Origin: CAKSQF01 sp964568425
GTDB taxonomy: Bacteria > Bacillota > Clostridia > Oscillospirales > CAG-272
Direction of reading: 5' to 3'
Length of the DNA stretch: 64,000 nt
NCBI GenBank assembly: GCA_964568425.1
Contig: CAZMPO010000006.1
Location: 41,104 to 105,103 of the forward strand
Each line of letters begins with the position of its first letter. Within the stretch, counting starts at the first letter, position 1. Positions 9,081 through 18,549 of this stretch are shown here, piece by piece. A model generated the notes under the pieces. It was not told where the DNA came from. It saw only the letters and a program-made list of their open reading frames with translations, and made no database searches. The position numbers and the translations under genes are program-made.

Positions 9081-10129
9081 TGCCGTCTTTTTTGTGAAAC
9101 ATCTTTTAAGGCTATCGCGACGATCGGAGAGAGAATTATACCGATGACGCCGCAAAGCCTGTAGCCGACAAAGGCAGAAAACAGAGTAAAAAGCGGAGAG
9201 AGTCCGAGCCTTGCGCCCACGATATGCGGCTCGGATATCTGTCTTATCACGAATATTACGACTGCCGACAATGCAAGTCCAAGTGCCTTTGTCTGCTCAC
9301 CGGCTAGAAGCATAATGATCGCCCAGGGTACGAGGACGGTACCGACGCCGAGTGCGGGCAAAAGGTCGAGAAGGGCGATGATCGCCGCGATCAGCATTGC
9401 AAAATCGATACGCAGTATGGACAGGGCGATAAACAGCTCGCCGAAGGTCATGACAAAAATCAAGAGATAAGCTCTCGAATATCTGCCCACACAGCGAACG
9501 AGCCCCGATCTGAGAGCTGCAAGCTTTGTTGAAACAGTGCTCGGAAGGAAGGACGCAAGTCCATTTTCAAATCGGTCAAGATCCGAAAGAATGAGGCAGG
9601 TCGACATCAGATAGACAAAAAGCGAGATCAATCTTTTGGGAAGAGACGCGGCAAAGCTTCCTGCCGATGCGGTGAGCTTTGAGAGCAGTTCGCCCGCCGC
9701 TTTATTGATATATTTCGTGACATGTTCGTACATGTGATCGGGCAGTTTTAGCCCAAATCTCGCAAAAAGCGCGTCGATCTTCAATCCCTTTTCATCAAGC
9801 AAAATGCTGTCATCTCCGGTAAAGGCTCGAAGAAGCTCAAGGGACTCCGAGTAAATTCTTTTTCCGACAAAAAACAGCGCACCCGTCAAAAGAGCCAATA
9901 TGATCAGCGCGAGAAACACCGACACGACAAGGCGCGGCATTTTTGTCTTCTTGCAAATCGCTCCCGCCGCCCCGTCAAACAAAAGCGCGGTCAGCCATGC
10001 CGCAAAGAACGGAAAGAACAGATATTTTACCGACACAAAAAGAACTGTCGCGATCACCGCGGCGCATCCGATGTAGAAGGCGATCCTTTTATGCCGCTCA
10101 TAATCTTTGTTGTCAAAGTCAAATTTCAC
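9077..10129 (-). CDS. AI-2E/PerM family permease, YtvI-like
   Basis: 350-residue membrane protein of the AI-2E transporter (PF01594-type) family. It has hydrophobic pairs at the N terminus (about 18-60), a mid-region amphipathic stretch, and a C-terminal cluster of helices with family-type residues (LLDLLPALGVGTVLVPWAIIMLL, PHIVGARLGLSPLFTLFSAFVGYRLCG). The N-terminal pattern resembles YtvI, a sporulation-associated member, which fits the spore genes later in the window, but general permease function cannot be excluded. The start at 10129 is close to the oppositely oriented flavoprotein promoter (10235), so the two genes are divergent. Confidence 0.8.
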   Translation of the reverse strand: MKFDFDNKDYERHKRIAFYIGCAAVIATVLFVSVKYLFFPFFAAWLTALLFDGAAGAICKKTKMPRLVVSVFLALIILALLTGALFFVGKRIYSESLELLRAFTGDDSILLDEKGLKIDALFARFGLKLPDHMYEHVTKYINKAAGELLSKLTASAGSFAASLPKRLISLFVYLMSTCLILSDLDRFENGLASFLPSTVSTKLAALRSGLVRCVGRYSRAYLLIFVMTFGELFIALSILRIDFAMLIAAIIALLDLLPALGVGTVLVPWAIIMLLAGEQTKALGLALSAVVIFVIRQISEPHIVGARLGLSPLFTLFSAFVGYRLCGVIGIILSPIVAIALKDVSQKRRH

Positions 10130-10234
10130 ACATTACACCTCTTTGTGCTATGATATTCCGAGCGTAGGCGATCTATGTTTTTGCAATGTCTTATCGTTTT
10201 TGCGTAAATTTCAACACTTTTTCAAAAAATTCTC

Positions 10235-10263
10235 TTGACATTATCGAGAAAAACAAGTATAAT
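10235..10263 (+). promoter_or_regulatory. consensus SigA promoter of the flavoprotein-cmk operon
   Basis: Exact TTGACA (10235-10240), 17-bp spacer, exact TATAAT (10258-10263). This is one of the strongest-looking promoters here and drives the flavoprotein-cmk-plsC-ispH/rpsA unit. Confidence 0.85.
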
Positions 10264-10295
10264 ATTTAAGATACAACAAAAAATGGAGATATGGG

Positions 10296-11528
10296 ATGAA
10301 TATTGGAATTATCGGTGCTGGAGCCGCGGGAATGATGGCTGCGATCGTCTGTGCGCGTCGCGGCGCGTCTGTGACGATCTACGAAAAAAACGAGCGTCCC
10401 GGGCGAAAGCTCATGATCACCGGCAAGGGCAGATGCAATCTGACAAACGACTGCACTCCAAACGAGTTCATTTCAAATGTACCCAAAAATCCGCGTTTCA
10501 TGTACGGTCCGATATCGAGATTCACCCCATCCGACACGATCGCCTTTTTTGAGGAGCTTGGCGTACCGCTGAAGACCGAGCGCGGAAACAGAGTGTTCCC
10601 CGTCTCGGACAAAGCTTGCGATATCGCCGATGCAATGGTGTCCGAATGTCGGCGGTTGGACGTTCGATTTGTACATTCGCGTGTCACGGCAATAATAAAG
10701 TCGGAGGACGGAGCTTTATCGATCAAAACCGACAGAGAGGAACGGTACGATGCGGTATTTGTCGCGACCGGAGGACTGTCCTATCCGAGGACGGGCTCAA
10801 CCGGAGACGGATACAGATTTGCGAGAGAACTGGACATAAATGTCACAAAGCTCTCCCCCTCCCTTGTGCCGCTCGAGGTCTGCGAGCGTTGGTGTCCAAA
10901 GCTTCAAGGGCTGTCACTGAAAAATGTCGCGATACGCTTTTTTGACAGCGAATCGGGCGGAAAAGAGGTCTACAACGATTTCGGCGAAATGATGTTCACT
11001 CATTTCGGTGTCACCGGTCCGATGATACTTTCGGCATCGGCATATCTTCGTGACATTCGCCCGAGACGATACAAGGCAGAGATAGATCTGAAGCCCGCAC
11101 TCGATGATGAAACGCTCGATCGGCGCATACTTTCCGATTTTAAAAAATATTCGAACAAAAACTATTCAAACGCGCTGTCCGACCTTCTTCCGTCAAAGCT
11201 TGTAAGCGTTTTTGTTTCTTTGTCGGGGATCTATCCCGAGAAAAAGGTCAACAGCATCACGAGAGACGAGCGTGCATCCATTGTTCACTTGATGAAACAT
11301 ATGCGCTTCACGGTAAACGGCACGCGCCCGATCGACGAGGCGATAATCACATCGGGAGGCATTGACATCCGCGAGATATCGCCGAAGACAATGGAATCCA
11401 AGAAGATCGGCGGTCTCTATTTTATCGGCGAGGTCATCGATGTTGATGCGTACACGGGCGGATTTAATCTTCAAACAGCATTTTCGACGGCATATGTTGC
11501 GGCAATGTCGGCAACCGAACAATTATGA
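10296..11528 (+). CDS. NAD(P)/FAD-dependent oxidoreductase, HI0933/BaiN family
   Basis: 410 residues. The N-terminal dinucleotide-binding motif GIIGAGAAGMMAA binds FAD; the family signature KNERPGRKLMITGKGRCNLTN follows at about residue 35. A second conserved region (GGLSYPRTGSTGDGYRFA) and the C-terminal FAD contact (GLYFIGEVIDVDAYTGGFNLQTAFSTAYVAA) complete the HI0933-like fold. BaiN from bile-acid-metabolising Clostridia belongs here, but most members have no known substrate. Position just before cmk-plsC-ispH/rpsA is a familiar Clostridial gene order, pointing to a housekeeping role rather than bile-acid chemistry. TGGAG lies 7 nt before the ATG. Confidence 0.85.
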   Translation: MNIGIIGAGAAGMMAAIVCARRGASVTIYEKNERPGRKLMITGKGRCNLTNDCTPNEFISNVPKNPRFMYGPISRFTPSDTIAFFEELGVPLKTERGNRVFPVSDKACDIADAMVSECRRLDVRFVHSRVTAIIKSEDGALSIKTDREERYDAVFVATGGLSYPRTGSTGDGYRFARELDINVTKLSPSLVPLEVCERWCPKLQGLSLKNVAIRFFDSESGGKEVYNDFGEMMFTHFGVTGPMILSASAYLRDIRPRRYKAEIDLKPALDDETLDRRILSDFKKYSNKNYSNALSDLLPSKLVSVFVSLSGIYPEKKVNSITRDERASIVHLMKHMRFTVNGTRPIDEAIITSGGIDIREISPKTMESKKIGGLYFIGEVIDVDAYTGGFNLQTAFSTAYVAAMSATEQL

Positions 11529-11543
11529 AAGGATACCAAAAGT

Positions 11544-12221
11544 ATGATACAGATAGCAATTGACGGACCATCCGGCGCAGGAAAAAGCACCCTGGCAAAA
11601 ATGCTTTCAAAAAAGCTCGGGTATGTATATGTTGACACGGGCGCACTTTACAGAGCGGTCGGGCTGTTTTGCGAGCGAGCCGGCATCGACAAGGACGACA
11701 GGACAGGGATAATTGCCGCACTTTCGGACATTTCCATCTCGCTTGTCCATGACGGCGAGTGCCAAAAGGTGTTTCTTTGCGACGAGGATGTATCAAACAA
11801 GATCCGCACGCCGTCGATATCCGAGTGGGCATCGACCGTTTCGGCGATCGGCGAGGTTCGAGCGTTTTTGCTTGATACACAACGAAAGATCGCGAGAGAA
11901 AACAATGTTATAATGGACGGACGCGACATAGGAACCGTAATACTTCCGAATGCCGATGTAAAGATATTTCTCGTTTCCTCCCCGACGGCGCGCGCAAAGC
12001 GGCGCAGGCTTGAGTATATCGAAAAGGGCATTGACATATCGCTTGAGGAAACGGTCCGAGTCATGGCTGAGCGTGACGAGCGAGACTCATCGCGCGAGCT
12101 TGCACCGCTCAAGGCGGCAGACGATGCGGTATATCTTGACAACTCGGACATGACGATAGACGAAATGCTTGACGCCGCACTTGCGATAATAAATAGCAAG
12201 ACGGCAGTGAAAGAAGGTTAA
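11544..12221 (+). CDS. cmk: (d)CMP kinase
   Basis: 225 residues, normal length. Phosphorylates CMP and dCMP with ATP for nucleotide recycling. P-loop IAIDGPSGAGKSTLAKML at residues 4-21, family motif VDTGALYRAVGL, and MDGRDIGTVILPNADVKIFL for CMP binding. It starts 15 bp after the flavoprotein stop, behind AAAGGA, and is followed 9 bp later by plsC. Confidence 0.95.
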   Translation: MIQIAIDGPSGAGKSTLAKMLSKKLGYVYVDTGALYRAVGLFCERAGIDKDDRTGIIAALSDISISLVHDGECQKVFLCDEDVSNKIRTPSISEWASTVSAIGEVRAFLLDTQRKIARENNVIMDGRDIGTVILPNADVKIFLVSSPTARAKRRRLEYIEKGIDISLEETVRVMAERDERDSSRELAPLKAADDAVYLDNSDMTIDEMLDAALAIINSKTAVKEG

Positions 12222-12230
12222 GGTATCCGA

Positions 12231-12869
12231 ATGAATTTTTACACGGTTGCAAGAGCCTGTCTCGGAGGGTTCTTCAGATTTATTTACAACATAAAGATCA
12301 TCGGCAAAGAGAACGAGCCGACAGACGAGGCGTTTATGGTATGTGCAAATCACACATCAAACAGAGACGTCATAGTCGTGGGAGCAAGCTTCAAAAGGCA
12401 GGTCCACTATTTTGCAAAAGCCGAGCTTTTCAAGATCCCGATACTTCGCCATTTTATCAAGGCTCTCGGAGCGTTCCCGGTTGACAGACAGAATGCGGCG
12501 GCGTCCCTCGGTCCGATAAAAATGACCCTTTCTCTGCTTGAGGAGGGCAAGACGGTCGGCATATTTCCGCAGGGCACGAGATATCCGGGTGTCGATCCGA
12601 GGGAAACTCTTTTCAAAAACGGAGTCGGCATGATCGAATATCACGCAAAGGTCAAGGTCGTGCCCGTGCTGATAAAAACAAAAAAGTGGAAGGTCATGCC
12701 GTTTAGGCGTACATACGTTATCATCGGCAAGCCACTCGAATATGAGTCGTTCGGCTATGCAAACGGCAGAGGCGTCGAATTTGCGGCGGCATCGAAGAAG
12801 ATCTTTTCGTCGATCACCGATCTGATCGACACGCCGTGCGACAAGGGCAAAAAAGGCAAAGATGAGTAA
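12231..12869 (+). CDS. plsC: 1-acyl-sn-glycerol-3-phosphate acyltransferase
   Basis: 212 residues. Acylates lysophosphatidic acid to phosphatidic acid at the membrane. The catalytic HX4D box is HTSNRDV (about residue 42), and the substrate-binding motif is FPQGTRYPG (about residue 113). One hydrophobic N-terminal segment (ACLGGFFRFIYNIKII) may anchor it. The stop overlaps the ispH/rpsA start by 8 bp, implying translational coupling. Confidence 0.93.
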   Translation: MNFYTVARACLGGFFRFIYNIKIIGKENEPTDEAFMVCANHTSNRDVIVVGASFKRQVHYFAKAELFKIPILRHFIKALGAFPVDRQNAAASLGPIKMTLSLLEEGKTVGIFPQGTRYPGVDPRETLFKNGVGMIEYHAKVKVVPVLIKTKKWKVMPFRRTYVIIGKPLEYESFGYANGRGVEFAAASKKIFSSITDLIDTPCDKGKKGKDE

Positions 12870-14850
12870 GGCGGAGATAACAGTCGGCAAATATGCCGGG
12901 TTTTGCTTTGGCGTAAAGCGTGCCGTAGACACGGTCGAGCGGCTCATCGAAAATAAAAAAGAGGGCGAGCGGATATTCATACTCGGTGAGCTTGTACACA
13001 ATCCGCGAGTGCTTGAACGGATCGATCGTGCCGGGGTCATCACCGTCGGTGAGGACGATCTCGACAGGATCTTTGCCGAGACGACCGAAAATTCGCCGAG
13101 TACGATCGTGACGCGCGCGCACGGAAGCACGCTTCATGTAAATCAAAAGCTTGCCGACTTTTCGAGTGAAAATGACCACTTCAAGGTCATCGATTGCACC
13201 TGTCCGTATGTCAAGAAGATACACGACATAGTGAGAAATCAAACGGCAAACGGAGAGGCACTCCTTGTTATGGGAGACAAAGATCACCCCGAGGTCAAGG
13301 GCATCGTGTCTTACGCGCATGGCGAAAGCGAAGTGTTTGAGCACACGGACACCGTTAAAATTGAAAAATATACGCAAAAATGTGCGATAATGGTGGCTCA
13401 AACCACCCAAAATTTGTCCGAATGGTACAAAGCGCAAGAACTTTTCGACAAACACTTGACAAAATTAAATATTTATGATACAATATGTAGTGTTACTGAA
13501 AATAGGCAGACCGAGGTCGAGCGTCTATCAAAAGAGGTCGATCTTATGCTGGTGATCGGCGGACGTCAGTCATCGAACACAAAGAAGCTTTTCGATGTTT
13601 CAAAGCGAAATCTTAAGGCGACATTTTTGATCGAGGACGTGTGCGACATCACACCGCAGATAACATCGCTTGCAAGGACAGCAAGCAAAATAGGCATTAC
13701 CGCAGGTGCATCGACACCAAGCGATATAATACAGGAGGTAAAAACCACTATGAGCGAAAAGCTTGAGAAAGAAAATTTCGAAGAATTACTTGAGGAGTCA
13801 CTCAAAACATTAAATACAGGGGATATTGTAACGGGTACGATCACATCGATCACACCCACCGATGTACACGTCGACCTTTCGGCAAACGTTACCGGCATTC
13901 TTCCTTACGAAGAAATTGCAAACGCAGAGACCCAGTATAATGTCGGCGACACCATCGAGGCATTCGTCGTCAGAGTCAGCGACATCGAAGGTGTCGCAGG
14001 TCTGTCCAGAAAGCGCATTGAGCGCATTGACAGCTGGAAGAAGGTCGTTGCCGCACATGAGAGCGGCGAGGTCGTCGAAGGCAAGATCACAAAGATCATC
14101 AAGGGCGGTTGCATGATCGCTCTCGGCGCGATCGAGGCATTCATCCCCGCATCGCAGACCGGCATTCCGAAGGGTGAGGAGCTCACTCCCCTCAAGGGAA
14201 CGATGCAGAAGGTCAAGGTCATCGAGGTCGACACCGATCGTTCGCGCGCAACCGCATCGATCAGAGCCGTTCTCCGTGCTGAGTACAAAGAGGCTATGGC
14301 AAAGTTCTGGTCCGAGCTTGAGGTCGGTCAGAAATTCACCGGCACCGTCAAGTCGATCATGCCCTACGGTGTATTTGTTGACATCGGCGGCGTTGACGGC
14401 ATGGTACATATCACCGAGCTGACATGGTCGAGGATCAAGAATCCCGCAGAGGTCGTTAAGGTCGGCGACAAGATCGATGTTTACGTCAAGTCCTTTGACA
14501 CCGAGACCAAGAAGATCTCGCTCGGTTGCAAGACCGAGGAGACCAATCCTTGGAATCTCTTCATCAAGTCCTTTAACATCGGCGATGTTGTATCCGCAAA
14601 GGTCGTCGGCATCACTCCCTTTGGCGCATTTGCCGAGATCATTCCCGAGGTTGACGGACTCATCCACATTTCTCAGATCACCGATCACAAGATCGCAACT
14701 CCTGCCGAGGTAGTTCATCTCGACGATGTTGTTCAGGTCAAGATCATTAACATCGACGCCGAGAAGAAGAAGATCTCCCTCTCCATGCGCGCTCTTCTTG
14801 AGGGTCAGGACGAGGAAGCAGACATCGACGCCGACGGCGACGAGGAATAA
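12862..14850 (+). CDS. ispH-rpsA: IspH-ribosomal protein S1 fusion
   Basis: 662 residues. Residues 1 to about 285 are IspH (HMBPP reductase), the last step of the MEP isoprenoid pathway; the three cluster-binding Cys are in AGFCFGVKRAV (C15), DCTCPYV (about 112-114) and ICSVTENRQ (about 209), and TAGASTPSDIIQEV closes the domain. From about 310 there are four S1 RNA-binding domains (GDIVTGTITSIT, GEVVEGKITKII, GQKFTGTVKSIM, GDVVSAKVVGIT), followed by an acidic tail. The fusion is a known Clostridial arrangement. A second, well-placed ribosome site and ATG lie at the domain junction, so a free S1 protein may also be made. Codon choice becomes visibly more GC-rich in the S1 half (many ATC and GGC), as expected for high expression. 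Confidence 0.93.
   Translation: MSKAEITVGKYAGFCFGVKRAVDTVERLIENKKEGERIFILGELVHNPRVLERIDRAGVITVGEDDLDRIFAETTENSPSTIVTRAHGSTLHVNQKLADFSSENDHFKVIDCTCPYVKKIHDIVRNQTANGEALLVMGDKDHPEVKGIVSYAHGESEVFEHTDTVKIEKYTQKCAIMVAQTTQNLSEWYKAQELFDKHLTKLNIYDTICSVTENRQTEVERLSKEVDLMLVIGGRQSSNTKKLFDVSKRNLKATFLIEDVCDITPQITSLARTASKIGITAGASTPSDIIQEVKTTMSEKLEKENFEELLEESLKTLNTGDIVTGTITSITPTDVHVDLSANVTGILPYEEIANAETQYNVGDTIEAFVVRVSDIEGVAGLSRKRIERIDSWKKVVAAHESGEVVEGKITKIIKGGCMIALGAIEAFIPASQTGIPKGEELTPLKGTMQKVKVIEVDTDRSRATASIRAVLRAEYKEAMAKFWSELEVGQKFTGTVKSIMPYGVFVDIGGVDGMVHITELTWSRIKNPAEVVKVGDKIDVYVKSFDTETKKISLGCKTEETNPWNLFIKSFNIGDVVSAKVVGITPFGAFAEIIPEVDGLIHISQITDHKIATPAEVVHLDDVVQVKIINIDAEKKKISLSMRALLEGQDEEADIDADGDEE
13733..13752 (+). 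promoter_or_regulatory. internal ribosome binding site and in-frame ATG for S1 alone
   Basis: AGGAGG (13733-13738) then ATG at 13750, 11 nt later, in the same frame as ispH (codon 297). Translation from here would give a 366-residue protein with just the four S1 domains. The AGGAGG is also the coding sequence of the conserved IspH end (IIQEV), so part of the match is forced by protein sequence. Confidence 0.5.
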
Positions 14851-14867
14851 GGTCAAATATGACTTTC

Positions 14868-14901
14868 AAACGGCTTCCGTTAGCTAACGGAAGCCGTTTT
14901 T
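14868..14901 (+). terminator. terminator after ispH-rpsA
   Basis: A perfect 15-bp inverted repeat (14868-14882 with 14885-14899; inner bases form the loop) ending in TTTTTCT. It separates the housekeeping operon from the ABC exporter pair and shows that an ATG at 14859 cannot be the exporter start. Confidence 0.85.
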
Positions 14902-14948
14902 CTATGCTGAAAATCAGAACCCATCAAAAGGAGAGCTCGGTCTCACAA

Positions 14949-16682
14949 ATGAAAAAATTACTGAAATATATGAAGGACTACAAGCTCGAATCGATTCTCG
15001 GTCCGTTTTTCAAGCTTCTTGAGGCGGCGTTCGAGCTTCTCGTTCCGCTTGTGGTCGCATCGATCATAAAAGAAGGTATCGCAAACGGCGACAGGGGATT
15101 TATCGTCGGAAGGTGCCTTATTTTGCTGGCGCTTGGTGTTATCGGACTTGTTTGCTCGATAACCGCGCAATATTTTGCCGCAAAGGCGGCGATAGGGTTC
15201 GGAACAAAGGTCCGTCACGCCCTTTTTGAAAAGATTCAGTCATTTTCCTTCTCGACGCTTGACCGTCTCGGAAGATCAACGCTCATGACCCGAATGACGA
15301 GCGACATAAATCAAATGCAGTCGGGCATCAACATGACGCTGAGACTTTTTCTCAGATCACCCTTCATTGTGTTCGGTGCAATGATCATGGCATTCACGGT
15401 CGATTACAAGTCGGCACTCATCTTTGCGGTCGCAATTCCCGCGCTGTCGATCGTTGTGTTCGGCATTCTGCTCATCACGATACCGCTTTACAAGAAGACA
15501 CAGAGCAGTCTTGACGGCGTCATGTCGGTCACGCGTGAAAATCTGACCGGTGTCCGCGTTATTCGCGCATTTTGCAAGGAGGACAGCGAGATCATCGAGT
15601 TCAACAAGCGAAACGATCTGCTCAACTCCGCACAGCGTCTTGTCGGAAAGATATCGGCACTGCTCAATCCCCTGACATATGTTATCATCAATTTTGCCGT
15701 TCTGTTTCTGTTGTCAATCGGCGGAAAGCAGGTAAACTCGGGTGCTATCGAGCAGGGCGATCTTGTTGCGCTCTATAATTACATGTCGCAGATACTGATC
15801 GAGCTTATAAAGCTTGCCAATCTGATCGTTACCATCACCAAAGCCATCGCCTGCGCAAACAGAGTTTCGGCTGTACTTGCGATCGACGAGCCTGATGAGC
15901 ACACATCCCCCGACCTTCCGTCAAGCTCCAAATCCTTTATTGAATTCAGAAACGTCTCGTTGACCTACAAAAATGCGTCAGACAAATCGCTTGACGGCAT
16001 ATCCTTTTCGGCAGAGCACGGCGAGACCATCGGCATAATCGGCGGCACGGGCTCGGGTAAGACCTCGCTTGTGAATCTGATACCGCATTTTTACGATTCT
16101 ACCTGTGGTGAACTGCTTATTGACGGAAAGGATGTCAAGAGCTACGACACCGACCGTTTGCGTCACAGGGTCGGCTATGTAATGCAAAAAGCTCAGCTTT
16201 TTAAGGGAACGATAAGATCAAATCTTTGTCTTGCCGACAGGTACGCGACCGACAAAGAGCTTTGGGATGCCCTGAGGGTCGCACAGGCGGAGTCTTTTGT
16301 AAAAGAAAAAGGTGGTCTTGACGCACCCGTTGCGCAGGGAGGAAAGAATTTCTCGGGCGGACAGAGACAGCGACTGACGATCGCCCGTGCGCTCGTCGGT
16401 AATCCCGAGATACTGATCCTCGATGACAGCGCGTCGGCACTTGACTATGCGACAGACGCCGCTCTGCGTACATCGCTGAGGGCACTTCCCTACTCACCGA
16501 CCGTGTTTATCGTTTCACAGCGTACATCCTCGCTAATGCACGCCGACAAGATCATCGTCCTTGACGACGGCGAGGCGGTCGGCATGGGAACCCACGACGA
16601 GCTTATGTCGAGCTGTGAGGTCTACCGCGAGATCTACTACTCGCAATATCCGAAAGAAGACGGGGAGGAGGATCGCAAATGA
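14949..16682 (+). CDS. ABC exporter half-transporter, degenerate-site subunit
   Basis: 577 residues: six-helix membrane domain (about 1-310) then an ABC ATPase. Walker A GIIGGTGSGKTS, signature FSGGQRQR, Walker B LILDDSASALD. The residue after the Walker B Asp is Asp rather than catalytic Glu, as in the degenerate subunit of heterodimeric exporters (TM287/BmrC type). The start MKKLLKYMKDYKLES at 14949 is preceded by AAAGGAGAG; the open frame extends upstream to 14859, but that part overlaps the terminator hairpin. The stop overlaps the next start by 4 bp (ATGA), so the two halves are coupled. Substrate unknown; drugs, lipids and peptides are known for relatives. Confidence 0.9.
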   Translation: MKKLLKYMKDYKLESILGPFFKLLEAAFELLVPLVVASIIKEGIANGDRGFIVGRCLILLALGVIGLVCSITAQYFAAKAAIGFGTKVRHALFEKIQSFSFSTLDRLGRSTLMTRMTSDINQMQSGINMTLRLFLRSPFIVFGAMIMAFTVDYKSALIFAVAIPALSIVVFGILLITIPLYKKTQSSLDGVMSVTRENLTGVRVIRAFCKEDSEIIEFNKRNDLLNSAQRLVGKISALLNPLTYVIINFAVLFLLSIGGKQVNSGAIEQGDLVALYNYMSQILIELIKLANLIVTITKAIACANRVSAVLAIDEPDEHTSPDLPSSSKSFIEFRNVSLTYKNASDKSLDGISFSAEHGETIGIIGGTGSGKTSLVNLIPHFYDSTCGELLIDGKDVKSYDTDRLRHRVGYVMQKAQLFKGTIRSNLCLADRYATDKELWDALRVAQAESFVKEKGGLDAPVAQGGKNFSGGQRQRLTIARALVGNPEILILDDSASALDYATDAALRTSLRALPYSPTVFIVSQRTSSLMHADKIIVLDDGEAVGMGTHDELMSSCEVYREIYYSQYPKEDGEEDRK

Positions 16683-18463
16683 AAAAGAACATAAATAAAA
16701 GCCCCAAAGGCGGCTCATCGAGCATAAAAAAGGTTCTGCACTATGTCAAGAACTATCGCATATTGCTGATCTTGACCATTATTCTCGCCGCTGTTTCGGT
16801 ATCTCTCACGCTCTATCTCCCCCTCCTGATAGGCGATGGCATAGATGCCATCGTTTCACGAGATAATGTTGATTTTGCGGCTGTATCTGACGTTATCGTA
16901 AAAAGTGCGATCATTATCATTGCCACGGCTGTCGCAGAGTGGCTGATGAACATCATCAACAACAAGATCTCATTCAACATAGTAAGAGATGTCAGAAAAG
17001 AGGCATTCAAGAAGATACAAAGTCTTCCGCTGTCCTATATCGACTCGCACCCCGCAGGCGATATAGTCAGCCGAGTGATCGCCGATGCCGATCAATTCGC
17101 CGACGGACTTTTGATCGGGTTTACACAGCTGTTCACCGGTGTGTTGACGATCTTCGGAACGGTGGGATTTATGATCTCGCAAAGCCTTGAGATCGCACTT
17201 ATCGTCGTGATATTGACACCGCTTTCACTGCTTGTCGCAAAATTCGTCGCCGAGCGCACACATTCGATGTTCTTAAAGCAATCCGAAACGAGAGGCGAGC
17301 AGACAGCGTTTATCGAAGAGATGCTCGACGGGCAGAAGGTCTCGAAAGCGTTCTGCAAGGAGGCGGACAATCTCGAAAGGTTTGACGAGATCAACGGCAG
17401 ACTTTCAAACTATTCGCTTCGTGCGACCTTCTTCTCATCAATAACAAACCCCTGCACTCGATTTGTAAACAATGTCGTGTACGCCGCAGTCGCGCTCGTC
17501 GGAGCACTGTCTGTCGTTTCGGCAGTTCAAAGCGGCAATCCCGAGCTTTTCTCGGTCGGTGCGCTCTCGGCACTTCTCTCATATGCCAACAAGTACACAA
17601 AGCCCTTCAACGAAATAACCGGCGTAATTACCGAGCTGCAAAATGCACTTGCGTGCGCGTCGAGGCTTTTTGACCTTATCGAAGAAACGCCGCAGACGCC
17701 CGATGCCGAGCGTGCGCGTGTTCTCACCCACGCAGACGGCAAGCTCGACCTCTCGGATGTGAGATTTTCCTACGATCCGCAAAAGGAGCTTATCAAGGAT
17801 TTCAGCCTATCTGTAAAACCCGGGCAGATGGTCGCGATAGTCGGACCGACTGGATGCGGCAAAACGACGCTTATCAATCTTCTCATGAGATTTTACGATG
17901 TAAACGACGGCTCGATCTCGGTCGACGGGCACGACATCCGCAGTTACACAAGGCACAGTCTGCGAGCAAGCTACGGAATGGTACTCCAGGAGACATGGCT
18001 CAAATCGGGGACTATCCGCGAAAACATCCTAATGGGCAGACCCGACGCCACCGACGACGAGGTGATCGCCGCCGCGAAGGCCGCCCACTCGCACAGCTTT
18101 ATAAAGCGTCTGCCAAACGGCTATGACACGCAGATCGGTGAGGACGGCGGTATGCTCTCTCAGGGACAAAAGCAACTTCTCTGCATAACGAGAATTATGC
18201 TCTGTCTGCCGCCCATGCTGATCCTCGACGAGGCGACATCCTCTATCGATACGAGAACCGAGATGAAGATACAGGACGCCTTTGCCGAGCTGATGAAGGG
18301 ACGCACCTCGTTCATCGTCGCGCACAGGCTCTCGACGATAAGATCGGCTGATATCATTCTCGTGATGAAGGACGGCAACATCATCGAACAAGGCGATCAC
18401 AAAACGCTCCTCGAAAAGGGCGGATTCTATGCCGATCTTTGGATGAGCCAATTCAAGCGTTGA
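16679..18463 (+). CDS. ABC exporter half-transporter, catalytic subunit
   Basis: 594 residues with six membrane helices (about 28-325) and an ABC ATPase. Walker A GPTGCGKTT, Walker B LILDEATSSID with intact catalytic Glu, H-loop VAHRLST. Its signature is LSQGQKQ instead of LSGGQ. Because each ATP site uses Walker A/B from one partner and signature from the other, the DD Walker B of the first protein and this altered signature fall in the same composite site, giving one degenerate and one consensus site, the rule for heterodimeric exporters. Confidence 0.9.
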   Translation: MKKNINKSPKGGSSSIKKVLHYVKNYRILLILTIILAAVSVSLTLYLPLLIGDGIDAIVSRDNVDFAAVSDVIVKSAIIIIATAVAEWLMNIINNKISFNIVRDVRKEAFKKIQSLPLSYIDSHPAGDIVSRVIADADQFADGLLIGFTQLFTGVLTIFGTVGFMISQSLEIALIVVILTPLSLLVAKFVAERTHSMFLKQSETRGEQTAFIEEMLDGQKVSKAFCKEADNLERFDEINGRLSNYSLRATFFSSITNPCTRFVNNVVYAAVALVGALSVVSAVQSGNPELFSVGALSALLSYANKYTKPFNEITGVITELQNALACASRLFDLIEETPQTPDAERARVLTHADGKLDLSDVRFSYDPQKELIKDFSLSVKPGQMVAIVGPTGCGKTTLINLLMRFYDVNDGSISVDGHDIRSYTRHSLRASYGMVLQETWLKSGTIRENILMGRPDATDDEVIAAAKAAHSHSFIKRLPNGYDTQIGEDGGMLSQGQKQLLCITRIMLCLPPMLILDEATSSIDTRTEMKIQDAFAELMKGRTSFIVAHRLSTIRSADIILVMKDGNIIEQGDHKTLLEKGGFYADLWMSQFKR

Positions 18464-18494
18464 AAATTATCCGAAAAAGCGTTTTTTACACAGA

Positions 18495-18528
18495 TTGTTC
18501 ACAAACAAGGTGTATAATATAAGCACAA
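18495..18528 (+). promoter_or_regulatory. probable gpmI promoter
   Basis: Exact -10 TATAAT (18523-18528), 22 bp before the ATG. The -35 is unclear: TTGTTC (18495-18500) is too far (22-bp spacer), TTCACA (18498-18503) gives 19 bp. Confidence 0.45.
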
Positions 18529-18549
18529 AGATTTGAAAGGACAAATAAA

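Noticed and set aside
13810..14856. 348-codon minus-strand frame opposite the S1 domains
   Set aside because: Antisense shadow of a repetitive, biased coding sequence (Asp/Leu-rich product); no ribosome site or domain.
14859..14948. Upstream ATG at 14859 as start of the first ABC exporter gene
   Set aside because: The 30 extra codons cover the terminator hairpin of ispH-rpsA; ATG 14949 has a ribosome site and a family-like N terminus.
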